Shown here piece by piece: positions 15,998 to 22,640 of a stretch of DNA of 37,592 nt. The stretch comes from Leyella stercorea. Lineage in GTDB: Bacteria > Bacteroidota > Bacteroidia > Bacteroidales > Bacteroidaceae. The position numbers and the translations under genes were made by a program. The notes below the pieces were generated by a model. That model did not search any database. It was not told the DNA's origin and saw only the letters and a list, made by a program, of their open reading frames with translations. Position 1 is the first letter of the stretch. Every line of letters begins with the position of its first letter. The stretch lies in assembly GCF_019052365.1 (NCBI RefSeq), contig NZ_JAHQUY010000030.1:1-37592 (forward strand). The letters run 5' to 3'.

Positions 15998-16990
15998 TTA
16001 GAGGTTCGGGTTCATCTTTGTCCACTCTGCTACTGGAGGAACGATGCCGAGCTCTACGATCTCGTCGCGCATCTTGCAGAGGTGCTCGTAAGACTTAGCG
16101 AGAGAAGCAAGCTCCTCTTCTGTGCCTGTAGGCTGTGTGAAGTGAACGCCAGTCTTGTCGATTGTAGAAGGCATAGCCATCATAACGTTCTTGAAGCCAC
16201 ACTTCTCGCAGTTTACGTAGCAACCTGCTGGCAATGTGAACTCCTCGCCACCCATAGCAGCCTCGATCATCTTAACTGCGTTGTATGCCGGGCTCTGGAA
16301 TGAAGAACGACCGCGGAGCTTGATGATGTTAGAACCACCCTGAACGGTGTGGTGCTTGATCTCTTCCCAACGCTCTGCTGAGAGACCCATCTCTGAGAGA
16401 GGCTTGCCGTCTACCTTAACCTGAGAAGCGAATACAGCCATCTGCTCGCCGTGGCCACCGTATGTGTGAGCGCCAGTCACCTTGTCCTGCTGTACGCCGA
16501 ACTCGAGTGCGAGAGCCTGCTGCAGACGTGTAGAGTCGAGAGCAGCGAGTGATGTGAGCTGGTTTGGCTTCAGACCTGAGTGGATAAGAGCTGTGAGGGC
16601 TGTAACGTCAGCCGGGTTGAAGATAACAACAACGTGCTCTACCTCCGGGCAGTACTTCTTGATGTTGTCGCCGAACTCTGCAGCGATCTTGCAGTTGCCC
16701 TTCAAGAGATCCTCGCGGGTCATGCCGTCCTTACGCGGAGCACCACCTGAAGAGATGATGTACTTAGCGCCTGTGAATGCTTCCTTCGGGTCTACTGTGT
16801 AAGTTACGTTAGCGCCCTTGAAAGCGCACTGCTGAATCTCGTCGAACACACCGTGTACACCCGGCTCGTAGATGTCATAGAGACAGATGTTAGGAGTAAG
16901 ACCGAGCATAAGAGCGCTCTGTACCATGTTTGAACCAATCATACCGCCGGCACCGACGATCAAAAGCTTTTCGTTAGATAAGAATGCCAT
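15998..16990 (-). CDS. mdh: malate dehydrogenase
   Basis: A 330-residue NAD-dependent enzyme that interconverts malate and oxaloacetate in the cytoplasm, part of the reductive branch to succinate and propionate in Bacteroidota. The Rossmann loop is GAGGMIGSN (about residues 12-20). The mobile substrate loop is APRKDGMTR, whose arginines bind the dicarboxylate; NPADVTA, LDSTR and GGHGEQM (the catalytic histidine) follow in the expected order. The sequence and its length match the Bacteroides-type malate dehydrogenase, which is set apart from the E. coli enzyme. It has its own promoter and terminator and is transcribed alone, divergently from the aminopeptidase gene. Confidence 0.93.
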   Translation of the reverse strand: MAFLSNEKLLIVGAGGMIGSNMVQSALMLGLTPNICLYDIYEPGVHGVFDEIQQCAFKGANVTYTVDPKEAFTGAKYIISSGGAPRKDGMTREDLLKGNCKIAAEFGDNIKKYCPEVEHVVVIFNPADVTALTALIHSGLKPNQLTSLAALDSTRLQQALALEFGVQQDKVTGAHTYGGHGEQMAVFASQVKVDGKPLSEMGLSAERWEEIKHHTVQGGSNIIKLRGRSSFQSPAYNAVKMIEAAMGGEEFTLPAGCYVNCEKCGFKNVMMAMPSTIDKTGVHFTQPTGTEEELASLAKSYEHLCKMRDEIVELGIVPPVAEWTKMNPNL

Positions 16991-17038
16991 AATAAATAGT
17001 GTTTATTATATTAATACTTGAATTTCGTTTACTAACTG

Positions 17039-17068
17039 CAAAGATACAACTTTTTTGAAATATACAAA
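17039..17068 (-). promoter_or_regulatory. promoter of mdh
   Basis: On the minus strand TATCTTTG (17039-17046) is a -7 box and TTTG (17065-17068) lies 18 bases upstream. The start of transcription would be about 45 bases before the mdh ATG. Confidence 0.75.
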
Positions 17069-17089
17069 CGATTATCGAAAATTATAGTG

Positions 17090-17117
17090 TTGTTTAATCT
17101 TAAAATCTGTATATTTG
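17090..17117 (+). promoter_or_regulatory. promoter of the aminopeptidase gene
   Basis: TATATTTG (17110-17117) fits the -7 box, with TTG at 17090-17092 placed 17 bases upstream. The ATG follows 20 bases after the -7 box, so the leader is very short. This promoter stands back to back with that of mdh, only about 21 bases between their -33 elements. Confidence 0.65.
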
Positions 17118-17137
17118 CAGTACCTAATAATTATAAT

Positions 17138-18934
17138 ATGACAGATACAAAGTTTACTATAGCCGATCGACTCGCCGCATTGCGCGAGGAGATGCGGCGC
17201 GAAAGGCTCTCGGCGTTCATTTTCCCGAGTGCCGACCCGCACATGAGTGAGTATGTTCCCGAACGTTGGGAGGGACGCAAGTGGATATCGGGCTTCGACG
17301 GCTCGGCTGGCACGGCTGTGGTTACGCTCCATTCGGCTGCGCTCTGGACCGACTCGCGCTACTTCCTTGCTGCCGAACAGCAGCTCGAGGGCACCGAGTT
17401 CCAGCTGATGCGCGAGCGCATGGAGAGCACACCCAGCATTGCCGACTGGCTGGCGCGCGAAGTGCACGACGGCGAGCCTACCGAGGTGGGCGTCGACGGC
17501 ATGTGCATCTCGAAGGGCGAGGCTGAAGGGCTGAAGGCGGAGCTGAGACATGCCGGCGGACTGACGCTGCGCACCAATCTCGACATACTCAACCGCGTGT
17601 GGGCAGACCGTCCGCCGGTGCCGCTTAACAAGGTGGAGATTCACCCGCTGGAATACGCGGGCGAGTCGGTGGCTGAAAAGCTCAGCCGCATACGCACCGA
17701 GATGCGCCGCGCGGGAGCAAGCTGCATGCTCGTTACGCAGCTCGACGACATAGCGTGGACGCTCAACCTGCGCGGCTCCGACGTTCATTGCACGCCGGTG
17801 TTCGTGGCGTGGCTCATCATCTGCGAGGAGAGCGCTACATTATATATAAAGGAGGAGAAGCTCACGGCGGAGGTGAAAGACTATCTGCGCGCTGAAGGCG
17901 TAGCCATCGACGACTACAGCAATATCATTGCGGCGCTCAACGACTGCGACGCGCCGACGATGCTCATCGACCCTTTGACGGTGAACAGCACTTTGGCGCA
18001 GCCGCGCGGCAACTTCACCGTGCTCTCTGCGCCGTCGCCCATACCTGCCATGAAGGCGGTGAAGAATCACACGGAGTGCGAGGGCTTCCGCCGTGCTATG
18101 GAGCGCGACGGCGTGGCTATGGTGCAGTTTCTGAAGTGGCTGGAGGAGGCTGTGCCGAAGGGCTATCAGACGGAACTCACGGCGAGTGCGAAGCTGTACG
18201 AGCTGCGCGCTAAGCAACCGCTCTTCCGCGACATCTCGTTCGACACTATCGCCGCCTACGCCGACCATGCGGCTATCGTTCACTACGAACCGACGCCGCT
18301 CAGCGACGTTAAGCTCGAACCGAAGGGCTTGCTGCTGCTCGACAGTGGCGCACAGTACAGCAACGGCACAACGGATATCACCCGTACAATAGCTCTTGGC
18401 GACGTCAGCGACCGCGAGCGCCACGTTTATACGTTGGTGTTGAAGGGTCACTTGGCGCTGCAGAACCTCTGCTTCCCACGTTCGGCGTCGGGCACGCAGC
18501 TCGATGCGGTGGCACGCACGGCGATGTGGCGCGAGGGCATGAACTTCATGCACGGCACGGGGCACGGCGTAGGCTCTTATCTCAGCGTGCACGAGGGTCC
18601 TCATCAGATTCGCCAGGAGTATCGTGGGGCGCCGATGGTGGAGGGAATGACCGTTACGGACGAGCCGGGGCTGTATCTCGACGGACGTTTCGGCGTGCGC
18701 ATCGAGAACACGCTGCTCACCGTGCCTTACGTGACGACCGAGTTCGGACGCTTCCTGCGCTTCGAGCCGCTCACGCTCTGCCCTATCGACACCAAACCGA
18801 TAATGACAAACATGCTCAGCGACGAGGAACGCCAGTGCCTCAACGCCTACCACGCAATGGTGTACGAGCGTTTGGCGCCGATGCTCGATGAAGAGCATCG
18901 CGAGTGGTTGAAGAGGAAAACGGAAGCGATTTAG
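17138..18934 (+). CDS. pepP: Xaa-Pro aminopeptidase (M24B family)
   Basis: A 598-residue cytoplasmic metallopeptidase that removes an N-terminal residue ahead of proline. The start at ATG 17138 is chosen because the family N-terminus (IADRLAALREEMRR) begins there; the frame is open further up but only with GTG and poor sequence. Two creatinase-like N-terminal domains (about residues 5-310) are followed by the M24 pita-bread domain. Metal ligands visible are Asp402 and Asp413 (LLLDSGAQYSNGTTDITRT), His476 (HGTGHGVG), and the glutamates in TVTDEPGLY and VRIENTLL. A C-terminal M24 extension completes the long, three-domain form typical of Bacteroidota and eukaryotes, longer than the roughly 440-residue E. 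coli PepP. No signal peptide is present. It is transcribed alone. Confidence 0.92.
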   Translation: MTDTKFTIADRLAALREEMRRERLSAFIFPSADPHMSEYVPERWEGRKWISGFDGSAGTAVVTLHSAALWTDSRYFLAAEQQLEGTEFQLMRERMESTPSIADWLAREVHDGEPTEVGVDGMCISKGEAEGLKAELRHAGGLTLRTNLDILNRVWADRPPVPLNKVEIHPLEYAGESVAEKLSRIRTEMRRAGASCMLVTQLDDIAWTLNLRGSDVHCTPVFVAWLIICEESATLYIKEEKLTAEVKDYLRAEGVAIDDYSNIIAALNDCDAPTMLIDPLTVNSTLAQPRGNFTVLSAPSPIPAMKAVKNHTECEGFRRAMERDGVAMVQFLKWLEEAVPKGYQTELTASAKLYELRAKQPLFRDISFDTIAAYADHAAIVHYEPTPLSDVKLEPKGLLLLDSGAQYSNGTTDITRTIALGDVSDRERHVYTLVLKGHLALQNLCFPRSASGTQLDAVARTAMWREGMNFMHGTGHGVGSYLSVHEGPHQIRQEYRGAPMVEGMTVTDEPGLYLDGRFGVRIENTLLTVPYVTTEFGRFLRFEPLTLCPIDTKPIMTNMLSDEERQCLNAYHAMVYERLAPMLDEEHREWLKRKTEAI

Positions 18935-19010
18935 TTGAATCAGTTGATTCAGTTGAGAGTTGATTCAGTTGAGAATTGAGAGTTGAGAATTGAGAGTTAT
19001 GATTAGCTGT
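18935..19010. repeat. short AT-rich direct repeats after the aminopeptidase gene
   Basis: Repeated TTGATTCAG and TTGAGAATTGAGAG motifs in head-to-tail order fill the 70 bases after the stop codon. A run of eight G lies a little further on (19046-19053). No gene or clear hairpin was seen. Confidence 0.6.
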
Positions 19011-19172
19011 GCTACGATTCGAAAACTCTTGATTTAAACATAGGAGGGGGGGGCAAAACTATAGAATTGTGATGAATGGCTAACTGTAGGAGACTACGAT
19101 TAGAACCGTTTGCTATTCAATTTGCCAAATATTTTAGTTTTGACACACTCTCCACGCAGCCACTAACCTCCA

Positions 19173-19497
19173 GGGGGTGCAGCTGTCTCAGCTGCACCAA
19201 CAAAGCAAACGGCATTCATGTGCTCGGTTGGTGTACTTCTTGGCTGGTGCACTTCTTGATTGGTGCACTTCTTGGTTGGTGCACTTCTTGGTTGGTGTAC
19301 TTCTTGGCTGGTGCACTTCTTGATTGGTGCACTTCTTGGTTGGTGCACTTCTCGGTTGGTGTACTTCTTGGCTGGTGCACTTCTTGATTGGTGCACTTCT
19401 TGGTTGGTGCACTTCTTGGTTGGTGTACTTCTTGGCTGGTGCACTTCTTGATTGGTGCACTTCTTGGTTGGTGCACTTGAGACAAGTGCACCCCCTT
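19173..19497. repeat. 16-bp tandem array with 64-bp higher-order period, framed by nested palindromes
   Basis: Sixteen 16-base units run without a gap from 19226 to 19481. The four unit types follow in strict order GGTTGGTGTACTTCTT, GGCTGGTGCACTTCTT, GATTGGTGCACTTCTT, GGTTGGTGCACTTCTT, giving four 64-base super-repeats that are almost identical. On the left is a palindrome, GGTGCAGCTG-TCT-CAGCTGCACC (19176-19198), preceded by GGG; on the right GGTGCACTTG-AGA-CAAGTGCACC (19470-19492) followed by CCCTT. The arms are thus inverted relative to each other as well as palindromic in themselves. The last unit merges into the right arm. A short sister lies at 22488-22566. Open reading frames across it are by-products of the repeat. 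Confidence 0.92.
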
Positions 19498-19724
19498 GAA
19501 GGCACCCTAACCATCTGTGTGCATCTGTGAAATCCGTGGGAGAACATCGCTGCTTGCGTTATTTAACAACGGATTTATCGGATTAAACGGATTCGTTGGC
19601 GGCGGAAATCATCGGTTAGCCGTAGCGGAAAGCTAATGCCGTAGCCTCCTACTATTAGCATTGTCAACTATAGATTTTATGTATATAATGGTCGTGACGC
19701 ACGCCCTATCTCTTAACATTAACC
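19498..19724. other. gene-free stretch between repeat arrays
   Basis: No gene is supported here. It contains ATCTGTGTGCATCTGTGAAA, a kind of sequence often met between genes in Bacteroidota, then CGGATTTATCGGATTAAACG with internal direct repeats, and two copies of GCCGTAGC (about 19618 and 19640). Confidence 0.5.
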
Positions 19725-19878
19725 GATCGGACGGCGAACGCAATCTGATCGGACGGCGAACGCAATCTGATCGGACGGCGGACGGAATCCGATCGGGCGG
19801 CGGACGGAATCCGATTGGACGGCGGACGGAATCCGATCGGACGGCGAACGGAATCCGATCGGACGGCGGACGAAGCAC
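19725..19878. repeat. 22-bp tandem array, 7 units
   Basis: Unit starts at 19725, 19747, 19769, 19791, 19813, 19835 and 19857. The consensus is GATCGGACGGCGRACG followed by SAATCY. It has the same period and same orientation as the array at 5915-6090, but mostly carries GGC where that one has ACC, so the two arrays have each been homogenised. As at the other locus, an A-run and the 27-bp dyad family are close by. Confidence 0.9.
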
Positions 19879-19907
19879 GATGACAAAACGCAACAATCGG
19901 AGCAAAA

Positions 19908-20038
19908 AAAAGTAGCGGAGGTCGCCGGCCTCCGCTACTTTTGTTGATCACACTTCTATGTGCTGCGGAGGCCGGAGACCTCCGCTACTTTTGTTGGTCG
20001 CACTTCTACGTGCTGCGGAGGCCGGAGACCTTCGCTAC
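19908..20038. repeat. 27-bp dyad family, three copies, acting as likely terminators
   Basis: The first copy is a perfect hairpin with A/T flanks: AAAAGTAGCGGAGG (19908-19921), 7-base loop, CCTCCGCTACTTTT (19929-19942), which looks like a bidirectional terminator. Two inverted copies follow at 19962-19988 and 20012-20038, 50 bases apart with a conserved spacer (TTTTGTTGRTCRCACTTCTA). The last ends 7 bases from the LysR stop codon, so the block would close that minus-strand gene. Confidence 0.85.
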
Positions 20039-20045
20039 TAACATT

Positions 20046-20957
20046 TTAATTAAGAATATCTTTAAACGCGAAGTTCGCGAGTATAGATGTCGACTGACTC
20101 AGCATACGGATGAACTCCTGTGCTGAGTTTTTCATATACGAGTCTTTAAGAATATGTATGCAACCGTCCATCTCGTTGTCGGCTGCATCAAGCGAAAGCG
20201 CCTTCATGTCGGGCTGCAGAATGGTTGTCGACTCGGAGAGAATCGTAACAAGATTGCTGCGGCGCAGAAGGTCGAAGATGATGTTCACGCTGTTCACCTC
20301 AACCATGATGCGATAGTTCAGCTCCTTGCCCTCTACAAGATGGTCGAAGGCGTTGCGCGCCTGCAAACCCTTGCACGGCAGTATGAGGTCGTAGCGCTCA
20401 AGGTCGGAAAGTCGCAGCGACGATTGGCGCGCAAGCGGATGGTTCTCGTTGACGATAGCCGCCAGGCGGTTGCTGAATATGGCTCGGCTGTCGATAGCCT
20501 TGTCCTTGTTGAGCGGCTTGAAGGCAAGCACGAGGTCGAGCTCGCGCTTCTTCAGTCCGTCCATCAGTTCCTGCATCGAGCGGTAGATGATGTTCAGCTT
20601 CACGTGCGGATAGGCTCGCAGAAAAGCCACCAATGTCTCAGCCATTATGTTGCTGAACGAGTAGGTGACGCCGATATTCAGTTCGCCGCCGAGCATCTCC
20701 TTCAGGTCGTTCATGTGGTCGATGCACGCATCTGCCGAGTTCACGGCGTTCTGCGCGTAGGGTCGAAGTTCCTTTCCAGCCTCGGTGAGGTACACCTCAT
20801 GCGAGTTTCGCTCGAAGAGTGGCAGACCTATCTCCTGCTCCAGATGCGATATCTGCTGCGAGAGCGTGCTCTGCGTGATGAAGAGCTTGCGCGCAGCCTC
20901 GGAGAAGTTGAGCGTCTCTGCCACCTTCAGAAAGTATCTAAGTTGTCTTATTTCCAT
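20046..20957 (-). CDS. LysR-family transcriptional regulator
   Basis: A 303-residue DNA-binding regulator. The start at 20957 gives MEIRQLRYFLKVAETLNFSE, the standard LysR opening; an upstream in-frame ATG adds ten untypical residues and would lie on top of the -7 box. The winged helix-turn-helix covers residues 1-60 (AARKLFITQSTLSQQISHLE, LPLFERNSHEVYLTEAG). The effector-binding domain runs from about 90 (ELNIGVTYSFSNIMAETLV) to 295. It lacks the paired cysteines of OxyR, so redox sensing is not indicated. The effector is unknown. Placed 33 bases after the ThrE-type exporter gene on the same strand, it may control that exporter or the transporter gene beyond it. Confidence 0.88.
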   Translation of the reverse strand: MEIRQLRYFLKVAETLNFSEAARKLFITQSTLSQQISHLEQEIGLPLFERNSHEVYLTEAGKELRPYAQNAVNSADACIDHMNDLKEMLGGELNIGVTYSFSNIMAETLVAFLRAYPHVKLNIIYRSMQELMDGLKKRELDLVLAFKPLNKDKAIDSRAIFSNRLAAIVNENHPLARQSSLRLSDLERYDLILPCKGLQARNAFDHLVEGKELNYRIMVEVNSVNIIFDLLRRSNLVTILSESTTILQPDMKALSLDAADNEMDGCIHILKDSYMKNSAQEFIRMLSQSTSILANFAFKDILN

Positions 20958-20976
20958 ATCAATGATTGTCTTGAAG

Positions 20977-20984
20977 CAAAAGTA
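20977..20984 (-). promoter_or_regulatory. -7 box of the LysR gene
   Basis: TACTTTTG on the minus strand, 19 bases before the chosen LysR ATG and just after the exporter stop codon. The leader would be very short. This suggests that the regulator has its own promoter in addition to any read-through. Confidence 0.6.
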
Positions 20985-20990
20985 CAACTT

Positions 20991-22451
20991 TTATTGTATT
21001 TCCACAGCACTAAGGTCTACGAACTCGCCGTTCTTGCGCTTGCGCTCAACGAGCATGTTGAAGAGCTTGCGCTTGCGGTCGCCTTCTATGAAGCGACGGA
21101 AGAAGATGTTAGGTATAGCCACGCCGAGCGCTATGCAGCTGATGACGAGCGACGCCTTGATGGCGTTGTTCATGCCGACTGTCACCTCGCCTACCACGCC
21201 GTGCATATCGATGAAGGCGAAGAGAGCGCGATACATGAGCACACCGGGTACCATCGGGATTACGCTCGGGATGGTGATGCACTGATGGGGAACGTGGAAC
21301 CAGTGGCGAGCCTTGATAACGATGACGCTGATGAGCGCTGAGCCTGCGAGCGAACCGATGCTCAAGCCCATATCGAGACCTATATTGCCGTTGCTCGGAC
21401 CGAGATTGACGAAGTTGCGGAAGCACACGGCGATGATGCCGCCGAGAGCCACTGCTGGCAGGATTCTACGCGGAATGCTGAAGATTGTAGAGAAGCCCAT
21501 AGCCGAGACGGCTGCAGCGATAGCAAACTCCCAGTACTCGTGGTGCGGAATCATCGTAAGGTCTTTCACGAAGTTGTCGATGCCGCACACCTTAATGGCG
21601 AAAGCGATGCCGAACGCCATAGCCAGAACCATCAACAGCGTGTTGATAGCGCGCACCATGCCCACTTCTATATATCCGTCGAGCATGTCGCTAACGAAGT
21701 TGATGAGCGGAACGCCGGGCACGATGAACAAGGCACAAGCCATGAGCGGATGCCAAGGCGTGTCGGAGTGCATGATAGCTGGCAGGAAGTCGGCGAGAGC
21801 CGGCGAGAGCGAGAGGAATGTGGTAGCCCATGCGATGAGTGTGGCTACGAAAGCCGCGATGCCGATGGCTATATAGTTGTTGCAGCCGCGTGTGGGCAGG
21901 AACATGCGAAGGCGGAAACCGAGGATGGCTGCCAAAGAGCAATAGAAGAACGCAGGCCAGTCGCAACCGAACTGTATGCAGAAGCCGCCGCAGGCAAAGC
22001 CGCCGCCGACAGCTACCTGCCACGGAGTGAAGCTGCGCGGCGTAGAGCGAATTTCCTCCAGCGCCGACTCGTACTGTTCGAGCGAATAGTCGTTGCGGAT
22101 GGCGCTCCATGTGAGCTTGCTTATCTTAGTGATGGAGGTCATATTGATGCCGTGCTTCTCACAGCGCTGGAACTTGGTGAACGAGTGCTCGGTATCGCTG
22201 TAGTTAACCATGAGCACGTTCCAGTTGATGTAGAAGTGCAGGTAGCGTTCGTCGAGACTAAGGAAGGCTGCGGCGCGCTTCATCGTACGGCGGATGCGCG
22301 AGGTGTCGGCTGCACTCTCCATAAGTATGCTTCCGGTGCGCAGAAGCAGGTCGAGCTTGTGCTGCAGCTCGGCTGCCGCCACTTTAGACTGGTTGTTTGA
22401 ATTGCCACAGTGGCAGGTTGCTTGCATTGTTTCTATTGTATTGTTATCCAT
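20991..22451 (-). CDS. threonine/serine exporter family protein (ThrE type)
   Basis: A 486-residue inner-membrane protein of the ThrE family, which exports threonine and serine in Corynebacterium. The cytoplasmic N-terminal part holds the family motif around LDLLLRTGSILMESAADTSR (about residues 34-53) and LHFYINWNVLMVNY. About ten hydrophobic segments follow from residue 145 on, in two groups that correspond to the ThrE and ThrE_2 domains, here in one chain; many Bacteroidota carry them as two genes. The first 25 residues include a CHCG motif of unknown meaning. The C-terminus is basic (RRFIEGDRKRKL). Substrate is inferred from the family only. A LysR gene follows closely and a YidE-type transporter gene precedes. 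Confidence 0.85.
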   Translation of the reverse strand: MDNNTIETMQATCHCGNSNNQSKVAAAELQHKLDLLLRTGSILMESAADTSRIRRTMKRAAAFLSLDERYLHFYINWNVLMVNYSDTEHSFTKFQRCEKHGINMTSITKISKLTWSAIRNDYSLEQYESALEEIRSTPRSFTPWQVAVGGGFACGGFCIQFGCDWPAFFYCSLAAILGFRLRMFLPTRGCNNYIAIGIAAFVATLIAWATTFLSLSPALADFLPAIMHSDTPWHPLMACALFIVPGVPLINFVSDMLDGYIEVGMVRAINTLLMVLAMAFGIAFAIKVCGIDNFVKDLTMIPHHEYWEFAIAAAVSAMGFSTIFSIPRRILPAVALGGIIAVCFRNFVNLGPSNGNIGLDMGLSIGSLAGSALISVIVIKARHWFHVPHQCITIPSVIPMVPGVLMYRALFAFIDMHGVVGEVTVGMNNAIKASLVISCIALGVAIPNIFFRRFIEGDRKRKLFNMLVERKRKNGEFVDLSAVEIQ

Positions 22452-22487
22452 ATTCGTTGTTTACGGGGCTTGCGTGAAGAGTAACAT

Positions 22488-22566
22488 AAGGGGGTGCAGT
22501 TGTCTCAACTGCACCGATTTATTAGACCTACTTCTCGGTTGGTGCAGTTGAGACAACTACCCCCTT
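22488..22566. repeat. short sister of the palindrome-framed element at 19.2 kb
   Basis: Left arm: GGTGCAGTTG-TCT-CAACTGCACC preceded by AAGGG (22488-22515). Right arm: GGTGCAGTTG-AGA-CAACT followed by ACCCCCTT (22541-22566), two bases shorter in the outer stem. The core between them is only 25 bases and contains ACTTCTCGGTT, equal to one unit of the 16-bp array at 19.2 kb. It lies between the ThrE gene start and the end of the upstream transporter gene, where it could serve as a terminator or affect ThrE expression. Confidence 0.85.
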
Positions 22567-22640
22567 AGTTACCCTGAACATATTAACTACTATTAAAACT
22601 ATAAAAACATTATCTTATTATCTGAATCGGCGTGCGCGGC

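Noticed and set aside
17087..17137. Upstream start for the aminopeptidase gene
   Set aside because: It would begin with GTG before the -7 box; the family N-terminus fits the ATG at 17138.
19226..19481. CRISPR-like array
   Set aside because: The units are contiguous, 16 bases long, with no unique spacers, and no cas genes are near.
19160..19547. Minus-strand cysteine/histidine-rich repeat proteins
   Set aside because: All three frames give the same repeat peptide because of the 16-base period; no start signals or flanking domain support translation.
20046..20957. OxyR
   Set aside because: The paired redox cysteines of OxyR are absent; only the general LysR features are supported.
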